A DNA stretch of 64,000 nt from Nymphaea colorata. Lineage: Eukaryota; Streptophyta; Magnoliopsida; Nymphaeales; Nymphaeaceae. Each line of letters opens with the position of its first letter. The stretch's first letter is position 1. Positions 1 through 11,499 of this stretch are shown in pieces. The notes under the pieces were generated by a model, which saw only the letters and a program-made list of their open reading frames with translations, was not told where the DNA came from and did not search any database. The stretch is taken from the NCBI RefSeq assembly GCF_008831285.2, contig NC_045149.1, positions 21,644,535 through 21,708,534 on the forward strand, in the 5' to 3' direction. Both the position numbers and the translations under genes were made by a program.

Positions 1-45
1 AGAAAAAAATGCTCTCTGCCCAACTGGACTGTAATTCCTGAGAAC

Positions 46-109
46 CTTATTGAAAATAAATTCCCATTTTACCAGCACTTATTGAAAATAAATTCTCATT
101 TTACCAGCA
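46..109. repeat. 32-bp tandem duplication
   Basis: A 32-bp unit, beginning cttattgaaaataaattc and ending ttaccagca, occurs twice in direct tandem with one visible substitution (ccc versus ctc). It lies downstream of the WEB gene and has no coding potential. Confidence 0.85.
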
Positions 110-887
110 CAGGGACCTTAAGAATTTGTATTCTTCAATGTCATTGTCCCTTTGACCAAACTTTTCATTGATATGTAATGTAAGAAGTTGCCTCATTCCA
201 CAAATTGGGCCTGCTTTCCCGCATTTCAGGGTGCTGGAAGGAAGAGTCTGAACATGGTTATAAACTTTTGCTTTTCTCAAAGCAGCTGCACAGGAGTCGG
301 ACCCGTGATCTCTCATTTCCCAGTGCAGGCACGTTTACCATTTCGACCAAGCAATGGTCCTCAGTCATGTAACTCACAATGACCTTCAATTGTACATCTA
401 ACATCATTTCCCATAAAGGGGGTATCAAACGCTATGAGACACCCCAAGAAAATTAGACAAGCGACATGAAGTTGTCCTTCACACAGGAAATGACTGGATA
501 AGAATTGATAAGTAAATCCATCACATCTATGTATTCGACAGATCGATCATAGCAGCTAATCAGCATGATTATTCAAAATAATTACGCTGATAGTACTCAA
601 AAGGACTTCAAATATAGAAATTAAAATGCTAAAATACAATTCAGTTCTCGTCTCTCTTCAGTAAACGAGAGAAAAGACCAGTGAAAATTGTGACATGTAA
701 AAGACAGGTGTGTAACTAGACACTCAATGGTAACTGCAAGTAGGTAATCACAAACAGAGAAGCATAGCAATTTACAACCTGATAAGCTTAAAGACCATGA
801 TATAACCAAAGGCATGTCACCGAAACACAAGGCGACATACTAGAATTGATAAAGAAAATAGCAATAATACCTGTACTTCTGAATATG

Positions 888-3877
888 CTACTTGTGGCTA
901 TTTTTTTTTCTCAGGAGACCTCCAAACTTGTGCAACAATGCCTTCTTCTTTTTATGTTGCTGTGTTTGCAGCATGTTTGCACCATTCTCTGCACTTTCTG
1001 TTGCTAATCCATTTGTCTGGATTAAATCATCACAGTCCATTTTCGAGTCAAAATCCTCATCCACAGCTCCCTGCCCATTACTCTTAGGGGATGCCTCCTT
1101 GTCACTGATCTTGCAGTTTTCCCATGTTGATACCTCAACATCAAGAGAATCACCTTCGTCCTTGCCATTCTCATTGCCCTTCCCGTTCCCATTTTCAGAC
1201 TCCGGTTTTAGTTCTACTAGATCAACATTAACAGAGACCTTATCTTCATCCTGCTTCTCTATGTTATCTGGGGTAACAACCAAAATAGATTTCTCATTGA
1301 TATTCTCACATGGTGCTTCATCAACAACCTCAGCTTTCCTTGTCACTTCCAGGCTCTTCTCTTTGTTCACTAATTGATCATCTTCCTTGGCTCTTATTGA
1401 GGTTCTTTCTTCTAACAGTTTTGTCAGCTCTTCAATTTTCTCCAAAGCAGCAGCTTCTCTGGCATGAAGATCTTTATTTTCTTGATTGATCCTTGCTAGC
1501 TCATTCTCCTTGTCATGAAGAATCTCCTTCAACCGCAGACTCTCATGTGTTGCATCTTCAGTAGCTTGCCTTGCAGCGTCAGCTTCAGCCTTCAGTTGGC
1601 CAAAAGAATCTTGCAGTTGGATACCATCTTCCTTTGCCATTTGAGCTTCAGAAACTGCAGCTTTAAAGGAACCAGCCAACTTATCCGACTCCTCTTTAAG
1701 AAGCATGATTTCTTCCTCTGATTTCTTCATACAACTCAAGAATTTAAGTTCCTTTTCCTCCCAATCTGCCCTTGAGCTTTGCAATTCAAGGTCATTCTTC
1801 AGAGCAATATCTTTATAGTGATCAACCTCCTTCCTTGCTTCACCAACCAGAACCTGATATTTTTCCTCTGTCACTTGAAGCACCATCTTCAGATCTTCAA
1901 TCTGGGATCGTGCCTCTGCAAGTTGGTCTTCAGTAGTAGCAAGACTTTCTTTGACTTTATTGGTCTCCATGGAAACTTCACGTAAAGCCAGAGCTAAATC
2001 ATCCATTGCATTCTTACTTTTCTCTTCTTCTTCTCTAGCTACTCGTAGCTCATCACTGAGCTTGCTCTTCTCCTCCATCAGACTTTGAATCTTCAAAGCT
2101 ATCATCTCTTCATTCTCATTAGCCTGTGCCTTATCCTCCTTCAACCTCTCAATCTCCTTTTTTAGAGTCTCAATTGTATTTGCCATAGAATCTGCTTCTG
2201 CTTTGGCTGCCTCAATTTGCTGGTCTGATTTTTTCAGATCACCTTGCTGTTTTCCAAGTGACATCTCCAAAGATTCAATGCTTTCTGTAAGTGAAACTAT
2301 TTGGGCTTCAGCCTCCTGGAGGAACTTGTTGCTCTCCTCCAACTGTTTCAGCAATGAAACTACAGATTCGTTTGCAGTTTTCTCAGAAGATTTTGCTTTT
2401 GTGACTTCAACTTCCAACAATTCCACCTTTTTCTTCCAGGCTGCAGCCGAATCCACAGCATCAGACTCTGAATTTTTGGCATCATTAAGTTCAACTTTCA
2501 GCTTTTCAATCATTCCTTCAGTTTCCACAAGTTTCTCCTCAGCCACCCTTGCTCTCGCAAGTTCTTGTTTTAAGGATTCAATTTCAAAACCCAATCTTTC
2601 CACCAATTCAGAAGCCTCCTTCGCTTTGGATTCCCACATTGCATCAATCATAGCCTTTTCTTCATTCACAGCCAACTGAGAGGCACGAGTTGTATCCAAC
2701 GTTTCCCTAACTTGAACCAACTCCCGGTTCAAATCCTCCACTTTCTTAGCATTCTCCTCTGCAATTTTCATTGCACTGTCCGCATGAACCAGAGCTGCAT
2801 TCTTTGCTTCAGCTACCATGGCTAGCTCCTGCTTGATCCTGTCCACCTCCTCATTTGCAGAGAGCAATGCCGACACCTCATCTAAATGCTGCTTCTTCAC
2901 AAGCTCAATTTCCGACTGCCACTTCTGCTCAATGTTCTGAGCCGCATCGATGCTCGCCTGCTCCAATTCATCTGCCCGGAACTTCTCAATCTCAGAATTC
3001 TCTTCAGCTCGCTTCTGGAGAACAAGTGCCTCACTCAGTTTCTCATTCGCTTCCTCAGCAGCTCTCTTTGCTTCCTTCAGATCTTCAATTGCTTTTGATT
3101 TCTCAGCCTCGGTTTTCTCTAACAGCTCCTTTGTTTTCTTCAGATCTTCCTGAAGAAGCCCCAGTTGGCTCTGCAACTCCGGTCCCTTAACCACGCGCTT
3201 CTGCACGGAAAACCCAAAAAGAAGATCGTTAAGAATCATTAAGCCTTTCTAGAAAAGGCCGAATAGAAAGATGGGTTTCAAACTGTTGAGGACATCAGTT
3301 TCTGTGTATCACCTCAGGCGTAGCGATTTTGGGCGATCGTCGTTCCCCGGGTCTTGAATCAACCGATCTCGGCCGAGAATCGACCGATCTAGGCGACCTA
3401 TCAACTGAAAGCCTGCCGGGTTGAAGAGGGGAGGGAGAAGATTCATGTTCAGACTTGCTTCCTGCTCTACTCAATTTGTTAGCCCTAGGAGTAGCAGGAG
3501 AGGTCTTGTGCGGCGCTTCAAACAACCCAGTTCTGTATTGTCACACAATCTTAGTAACATTTCCATAACCAACAGAAGAAAATAGAACAAGAGGACCAAA
3601 TCTATAAAAACCAGCAACCCATTTAGCCAAATACCATAAAACATGAATTCCAGAATCAGTACAAGGATCCCAACCCATCCTCTAGGATTTAAAATGGAAC
3701 GAAAGTGAAGCCCATCAAAGAAAAATCACCAAAGAAGCAATTAAATGCGTTACAAAACAAGCATTCCTCAAAAAGAAACAGAATAAGAGATACCCAGATC
3801 AGATCTAAATGCAAGAAGCTAGTAAACCAACAAAAAAAAGTGTGAAAAATGACTTACCTGGTTCTTGAGGAGATCAT
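888..3877 (-). CDS. WEB-family coiled-coil protein (At3g02930/At5g16730-like)
   Basis: Three coding exons were read by eye: 3877-3858 (ATG, then donor GTAAGT), 3532-3313 (acceptor CAG, donor GTGATA) and 3200-888 (acceptor TGCAG, stop TAG). They join in frame to 850 residues, close to the roughly 850 of Arabidopsis family members. The N-terminus is basic and Ser/Pro-rich, with TSPATPR and repeated SVDSRPRSVDSRP, as in the family. Residues from about 95 to 690 form an almost continuous heptad-rich coiled coil. An acidic linker follows, and the protein ends in a Lys-rich tail (KKKKALLHKFGGLLRKK) that closely resembles family members. WEB proteins (WEB1/PMI2 relatives) are scaffolds linked to chloroplast photorelocation and actin; some are annotated as chloroplastic. 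A GT donor-like site about 17 nt after the stop hints at a 3' UTR intron. The exact family member is inferred from resemblance. Confidence 0.9.
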
Positions 3878-5560
3878 TGTTGCAGATACTTGAGCAACAA
3901 AATGAAGTGCAGACGAAAATGGATGCTTTCTTCTCTCTTCTTCAACCTCTAGTTTCTATTCACCGGTAACAGACCCACATTTGAAACACAAAGAGACCGG
4001 TAACCAACTTCTCCATTGCCAGGGAGGAACTCAACGGCGAGATGGCTCCAGTTGATCTGAAATCTAGTCCTTCAGTGCTAGTAGTCCTCAAAGTCTCAAA
4101 AAAAGTACAGCATTATTCTCATCATGTCCTCTCTGATTTTTGGAAATTACCAGTCAATTCCATTCTTATTGAATACCCGGAACGCCCTTGCATCATGTGC
4201 TTCCGCTTGCCCTAACCTTTTTCTCTTTAGAAACGTTAAGACTCATAACCTGTGCTTTGAGCAATATCCAATGCTGTCTGTCTTCTTCTTTATATCAGTT
4301 CAGAAGTTCCAATTAAAAACTCATGCTGTTGAACCACTTTTTTTAATTTTCGGGACCACTTGTAGGATTTCAAAGTATAAAACTTTCACGTATAAATCAA
4401 AAAGCAAATTTGTTCAGTCTTTTCTTTGCCATATTCTATTTACAAATACTTTTAGAAACTTGTTCAATGTTGTTCTGAATAGTAAACCAAGTACGAGTTA
4501 CACGCTACCTGCTCTTTTTGGCCTAGAGCAGCAGAATCATATAGTGAGAAGACCAATGAAATTCGGATTAAGAAGAAAAGAACACTTACCAAACAATATT
4601 CAGCGCAACTTGGTGGTTTTCCTCACCATTGAGAAAACATGGATGATAAGAAATTGGTGAGAATCATGTAACAGGAGAAAGACAAGATTTTAAGTGGTTC
4701 AGTCATTCAAACCTACATCCGCGAGAGACAACTCCACACCTCATGTGATTTTTCATTAGAAGTTCCACATAATAAAAGGTTGTGGTCCCATTGAGGAACC
4801 CACAGAACAAAAGCTCTTTACAAGGCAATACTCACAATCAAGGAAATTTTTTACTGCAACTTGTAATCTTTCAAAGAGGAACTAGACCTCCAACATTCAA
4901 TAAATCAACACCTGTGAGATAAAATAGGCAACTTCAATCTTCAACACTCACAGACAAACCACAGATTGTGTTATATATATATATATATATATATATATTA
5001 ACATGCTTCCTTCAAGCATGACAACAAACACAAAAGTTAGAAAAAAAAAAGATTTTAATAATGGTGATACTAAGTCAACTCCTGAATATGAACCTCATCA
5101 TGGAACATGGATCTAAAAGGAAAAAGAAGAAAGTAGTTATATATTGACTAGCAATACAAAGCTACTGCTGCCTTTATGTTAGGTTTTTCATCCATGTCTG
5201 TGAAATTTTGCTCCTTCATTATCTCATGTTCATGAACAAAATTATCGTTATATTTTAAGGGCCCTAAGCATGTGCGAGAACGTTACCACCTAACTCACCA
5301 AATTACCAAACCCATCTAACGAATATGCTCAAACCAACCATCCCAACTCTCCATATGCTTTGATAGTTCCACCCAAGACAAGGACTGGATCTGGACCCTG
5401 TGATCCAAACTTCCTCACCAAATGAACCCCGATTGTGTCTCGATTTCTTAGATAAACCTCAAGATGCATAATTTTAAAGATAATAAAATAACAATAAATT
5501 TAAAAAAAAATGAGGCAATGTCAGGAACAATAACAATGAGGGGCATTTAGGTAATACCGC
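3878..5560. other. Upstream flank of the WEB gene, intergenic
   Basis: The first part should hold the promoter and 5' leader of the minus-strand WEB gene, but no TATA box could be assigned. An open plus-strand stretch at 4124-4660 shows no recognisable motif or codon bias. An (AT)n microsatellite lies at about 4973-4998. I see no gene in the rest. Confidence 0.5.
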
Positions 5561-6019
5561 CACTTCAAAGAGGAGAGTAAAGCTCACAGACATCTGGGTA
5601 GTTCGCCACCGACTGTATTATTGTGGATGGAAGGTGGAGGGGGGCACTCCTGTAATTTTCGACAAAAGCATGTGCAATAAGAGAAGACGAAAAAATAAAA
5701 AGAAGCACGAGCATCGGCGAGGCGGAGAAAGAGAGAGAGAGAGAAAGAAATGGAAAGAAAAAAAAAATAAAGAAAAAAAATAAAGAAAAGAAAAAGGCTG
5801 TGAGTTCTTCTCTTTTTGGTGGAATTAGGGTTAAAAATATTAATATATGAGAAAAAAGTTTTTGAAGGGTAGGGAAACAGCAACAGACAAGAAAGTATTT
5901 CCGATAATGACGCGCTTGTCCCCTGCATCTTCCTGGAAAGAAGGGGGAGTAGATGGATCGGATCTGGATTACTAATATCCAGGTTGGGATTGGAACCGCT
6001 GCATTCAGGTTCAAATACC

Positions 6020-7015
6020 GATGGATGGGACTTTAATCGGATGTCTCCTTTTATTATATATCTGATTTGTCTCATGTTCATGTATTTGTATTCGAACAAG
6101 AAAAGTTCTTAATCATGTTTAAGGATCCGAGTCTGACTTTTAGATCCACATTCAAATGTGAATCTGATTTTACAATGCATAATATTTATTTGAAATTGAG
6201 TTTGAAATATAAACTCGAATTCAGTCAAATATTTTTGTAAAAAACTAATTCATTCTGATTTTTCAATCAGATGTTATTTTATTTTTTTCATATCCGAGTT
6301 CATTAAAACTATTAACATGGCATCTAATTTTAATTTGAATATGTTGTCATTGACATGCTTTTAGAAAAGCCATGAAACTGCTTTGGTGAAGTCAAAAAGA
6401 ATATGTACTTGCTGGAGGTGAGAATATACTTTATCAGCGTCTGTTCTATTCTATTCTACGTGTTTCATGATAAGATGGGGAACATTGCATATGAACAGGA
6501 AAAATGGTGATATATATGTACCTCTACTGTTTGATTGGAACACTACATAAGCCCCGCCACGTGTTAAGGTACCAATGTTATGAAAATGTCAATATTATCG
6601 CAATCGGACAAACTCAAGTATAGGGATGTCAATATATCCAATTTAAATCAGCTATAGATATCTAACCGATCGATTCACAAAAATCGGATATGGAAAAAAG
6701 ATTAATGTCCGATTAAGAAATCAGATCGGATTTAAATTTAATAAATGGCATCCAATCGAATTCAGATTTGGATTCGAATATACATAAATAATCGATTGGA
6801 TTCGGATACGAATTCAGATCAGATTCAATGTTAGAGAAATATATTGTATCTAGTGTTATTATTGAAAATCGGCAAAATTCGGTTTAAAATTCGGATTCGA
6901 ATTCAGGTATAAATATAAAAATCAAATTCGGATTGTAAAATTGGATTTTGGATTCAGATTCGGATATGACTTTAATTTATTCATATTCAAATCTGAATAA
7001 AGCCGAAATGGTGTT
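6020..7015. repeat. Degenerate GGATTCGGATT-rich dispersed repeat
   Basis: This AT-rich stretch is dense in variants of 'ggattcggat', 'gaattcagat' and 'tcggatatg'. From about 6625 it begins 'agggatgtcaatatatcc'. Similar material with the same vocabulary recurs at 48500-48830 and 57270-57655, and the 57.6-kb copy ends in 'gattgacatccta', the reverse complement of the start motif. No open frame or terminal repeat is clear. I read it as a dispersed non-coding repeat family of unknown class. Confidence 0.6.
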
Positions 7016-7176
7016 CTGTAAGATACGAGAGCATGTGCCCATATTTGTTCCACAAAGCCCTTTGAGTTCCTATTCTAAACTTTCATTGTCTACATAAATT
7101 TATTTTCAGGTGAGTAGCAAGATTAAGTTCACTGCTCAAGCAAGAGTCCAAAGCTTGTATATGTACTTGACAGTGA

Positions 7177-8388
7177 GATCTTCATGTTTCAACTTGCATG
7201 TAGAGAATCAATCCATGGTTCTCCATGTGAAGTTTTCTTCACAAGGAAAATCAAAATTATTAGGGGAAAACGGGATGGAAGTAATATTTGAGTTTGCTTT
7301 TGGATTTGAATTCAATTTGGTCCTACCCAGATCCAGAAGTTGGATTGTCGGCCCGCTCCTGTCTTCACATGCTTCAACTTGCATGGAAAGACTCAATCCA
7401 TGGTTCTCCATGTGAAGTTTTCTTCACAAGGAAAATCAAAATTATTAGGGGAAAACGGGATGGAAGTAATATTTGAGTTTGCTTTTGGATTTGAATTCAA
7501 TTTGGTCCTACCCAGATCCAGAAGTTGGATTGTCGGCCCGCTCCTGTCTTCACATGCTTCAACTTGCATGGAAAGACTCAATCCATGGTTCTCCATGTGA
7601 AGTTTTCTTCACAAGGAAAATCAAAATTATTAGGGGAAAACGGGATGGAAGTAATATTTGAGTTTGCTTTTGGATTTGAATTCAATTTGGTCCTACCCAG
7701 ATCCAGAGGTTGGACTGTCGGCCCGCTCCTGTCTTCACATGTTTCAACTTGCATGGAAAGATTCAATCCATGGTTCTCCATGTGAAGTTTTCTTCACAAG
7801 GAAAATCAAAATTATTAGGGGAAAACGGGATGGAAGTAATATTTGAGTTTGCTTTTGGATTTGAATTCAATTTGATCCTACCCATATCCAGAGGTTGGAC
7901 TGTCGGCCCACTCCTGTCTTCACATGTTTCAACTTGCATGGAAAGATTCAATCCATGGTTCTCCATGTGAAGTTTTCTTCACAAGGAAAATCAAAATTAT
8001 TAGGGGAAAACGGGATGGAAGTAATATTTGAGTTTGCTTTTGGATTTGAATTCAATTTGGTCCTACCCATATCCAGAGGTTGGATTGTCGGCCTGCTCCT
8101 GTCTTCACATGTTTCAACTTGCATGGAAAGACTCAATCCATAGTTCTCCATGTGAAGTTTTCTTCACATTGAAAATCAAAATTATTAGGGGAAAACGTGA
8201 TGGAAGTAATATTTGAGTTTGCTTTTGGATTTGAATTCAATTTGGTCCTACCCAGATCCAGAGGTTGGACTGTCGGCCCACTCTTGTCTTCACATGTTTC
8301 AACTTGCATGGAAAGACTCAATCCATGGTTCTCCATGTGAAGTTTTCTTCACAAGGAAAATCAAAATTATTAGGGGAAAACGGGATGG
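7177..8388. repeat. 185-bp satellite array, about 6.5 copies
   Basis: The word atccatgg (one copy mutated to atccatag) recurs at 7211, 7396, 7581, 7766, 7951, 8136 and 8321, exactly 185 bp apart. Neighbouring monomers are more than 95% alike by eye. Variants such as agatccagaag versus atatccagagg group by position, as expected for local unequal exchange. Each monomer carries a 7-bp inverted repeat with a tttt loop (TGTGAAG-TTTT-CTTCACA, for example 7226-7243), altered only in the copy near 8170. The period is not a multiple of three, so the small open frames seen across it are by-products of the repetition, not genes. Confidence 0.97.
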
Positions 8389-10520
8389 ACCCATGCTCGG
8401 GTCTACATGATTCCTTGTACCCTAATTGACCGCTCTACTAAGTCTTTCTTTTTCTTCCTTTTGCTAAACTCCTTCAGAGTACCACCAGTACTTAGAAAGA
8501 GACCATTATAAAGTTTTATTATCTTTCTCATTAAGTTGATATAATAGTTGTGCTTACTAATTACAATTCATCCACTCGATCTAATTCTACTTGGAAGTAA
8601 TAGTTGCCATTACATTTTGCAACCAAATTTGTTTAAAACAATTTATAATTACTTTACAAAGTACTTTTGTTTACTTACTTTATGTCACACAGTGTTGGTT
8701 TGCTTTTGAAAACATCATATTAATTGATATTATATTTGAGTTAGCTTGATCAATGTATTTGTTATACCGTACTTGATAGAGATCATGGTAGGGTTTCTTC
8801 TTCTTTTACACAAGCTTCAATCTGATAAAATAAATTTATTTTGGCAATCATGAAATTAGAAATTTAGAGTAAACAAAATCCTTGTTTGTAATACTGCTTC
8901 TCATCAAAGTTATCTGCTAAAATTGTTTGCTTTTTTTTTTTTTTTCATATGGACATACCAAAGAGAGCAAGTGCTCACTAATAATTGTAAGATAGTTAAG
9001 AAAAACAACAATGAAGATGTATCTGTTTATTGTTAATTACTATTGAAAGCGAATGATGTTAAGCTGAAGACTTTAGGGCTGGTTTGGTGATGAGAACAGT
9101 AACATATTATTTTAATGATTATGTACATTATTATGTTACTGTTCTTATTGCCAAATGATGTTCCTTAGATTTGTATGTCGTTATTTAAATATTTTTCTTG
9201 CAATTATCCTTCCGAGTTTTGGTAGTTGGATTTTCATTCCTAACTTCAAAAAAAAAAAAAAAATCTTTTCAATTTTTTGGTCGTGGAGCTTTCCAGCTTC
9301 ATCTACTATTCACACACAAGACACATTGCATTATTTTTTTTTTTTTTTAAAAAAAAGAAACCTACACGATGTAAAAATCGTCCAGAATAGTGTTACTCAT
9401 TAAAATCCATTAACTTCAATGACATGATCATGTGTGTAGCATCGAAATCCACGATAAAAAAAACTTGGGCATGTTTTCATTTTTCTTGTATATTTACGGT
9501 AATCTTTTATAAGATGTGACCCCGCATATATAATATGTGCATCCTTCTCATAGAACAAAACCCAAAGGTTTCCAAATTGATCACCATCTACTAAAGCCAT
9601 GATAACTATACACAAGATCCGCGCTAGGTTTCTTTCTGTTTCCTATACTCATAATTGCTATGATCAATTCTTTCATTTTGGTGGTTTTTCGGGTTAGATG
9701 GATTATACCTAATTGCACAAATACCTCTAAGATTCGTCGATTCCCGATCATTAATACATAAGAGTCTGGTGACTATAGTTGCAATTTTTATTATTAAATG
9801 ATTTTACAACTACGATGGACCTATGATAAGATAGTTTATTTACAACGAATTACAAATAAAGTCAAAAATCACAAACAATGCATGGAATAGGATTTAAGAT
9901 TGTGATTGAATTGATGGGATTTGGTACGATCCATTCAGTTGATTCTTAACAAATTAGTATCCGCATTTGTGAGGGATGTTCTACCTCTATAAGAAGTCGT
10001 TGATTAACAACAAAATACGCCCAAGAATAACTTTTCACATCTTGAAATCTCTTGATTTTTCCTTTCCGTTACCAGTGAACAAGTTTTAAGAAACAAATCC
10101 AGACGATTTCAATATAAAAATCTCACGTACTTATGATCTTTACTATATAAAATACGTTTATATGGTCTATGAAATATATGTTCTAAGTAAATATGGCATC
10201 GTCCAGTCAATTTATTCGATTATTCATATTTTATCACGTGCAAGTTAACTTTTCCAAATAAATGGACGACAATCATACTTTGGTTTTGAAAATTTTACTT
10301 TACATATATGTAAAAGCCTAAATAATCGAGTTCATCGAACTGTTGATGATCAATTCATGCCCTGCCACAAGGCGCATTGAACTTACTGTATTACACTAAA
10401 AAAAATCACTATTCACTGGCGCAGGGGAAAGAAAATATTGGCTCCACTAAACCTATGATTTTTACTGAGCCGACGGTATGCTTTCAGTGACGTGACGTGT
10501 CACTTGACGCACTCTGCAAT
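8389..10520. other. Intergenic, no gene recognised
   Basis: This AT-rich sequence has homopolymer runs around 8935-8945, 9249-9263 and 9337-9355. No splice-consistent coding signal, tRNA or element terminus was found. Confidence 0.5.
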
Positions 10521-10527
10521 AACCAAC

Positions 10528-10617
10528 TATGTTATGTCCCTTGAGAGGATCTCAATTTTAAATTAAAATGTTCTATGTTATGTCCCTTGAGAGGATCTCA
10601 ATTTTAGATTAAAATAA
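10528..10617. repeat. 45-bp tandem duplication
   Basis: The segment starting ctatgttatgtcccttgag is repeated immediately at an offset of 45 bp, with one visible change (aaatta versus agatta). Confidence 0.85.
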
Positions 10618-11359
10618 GAACAACCCGGGCCTGAACGTTGACAGATTTATAGGGCACAAACGGGAGACAAATCAAGATCCGAGCCCACTTGGCAATTGAT
10701 TTGGTTGCTATACTGGATCTAACTGGGACCCGATGAGATTTAACGCATAATGTGCAGGTCCAAATTAGTTGGGAAGCAGACGTGCATTAATGTCCAAACG
10801 GAGTTTGAACCCAGGAGACCCGATAGAGCCTGATGGAATGTAGATACAAAGTTAGGTGAACTTGGATTACTTTATCCAGATAAAGATTGAACACACACAC
10901 ACACAGCTAATGGATATGAACCTGATTAATTAACAGGGCTCCGACTTACAGGAGTGAAGCGAAGATTTTTTTCAGAAGCGGGATAAACGGTCCGACGAAC
11001 TTATCTGGATAGGGACAACTAAACCCAAACGCCCCTGCCGACTTAGTTATTAGTCAATTCCAGCTGATGGGTTTGAATATTTGGATAGATGTCTCTCGTA
11101 AATCCGATACATTATGCCCTAGAAATTGCATTTTTTAAATAATATTACACAAACGGCGCGTACTTTTAATAAACAACAAAAATACGTTTTAACTTTACAA
11201 ATTTTCATTTAGCCGCCTGATCGTTGAGAAAACAACTGACGGAGCCTGAAAATGGAGGACAAAATTATTGGTCATACTAAATTATAAGTTTACCTTTTTT
11301 TTTTTGTTTTCTATTCTTGGACAATATATTCTTTCCCTTATCTACCCTTATAATATTTT

Positions 11360-11464
<105 letters not shown>

Positions 11465-11499
11465 AACCATCTTCTACACTTCTGAAAGAAAATGCCAAA

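Noticed and set aside
892-3190. Several plus-strand open frames of 60-160 codons across the WEB gene
   Set aside because: They lie antisense to a well-supported coiled-coil exon and are mirror images of its codon bias, with no motif of their own.
3237-3239. ATG at 3239 as the start of the WEB protein
   Set aside because: It lies in the intron. Splice sites at 3313/3200 and the family N-terminus at 3877-3313 give a better, longer model.
4124-4660. 178-codon plus-strand open frame
   Set aside because: No recognisable domain, no splice partners and an AT-driven composition; a chance frame is more likely.
5565-6099. Overlapping minus-strand frames rich in Phe, Leu and Ser
   Set aside because: Their residues come from a purine/pyrimidine-biased tract (aaagaaaa and gagaga). 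There is no coding signature.
7177-8388. CRISPR-like array
   Set aside because: The whole 185-bp unit is repeated with no unique spacers, and the context is plant nuclear.
7110-8410. Many small frames repeated every 185 bp
   Set aside because: They are products of the satellite, whose period is not a multiple of three, so no frame is maintained across monomers.
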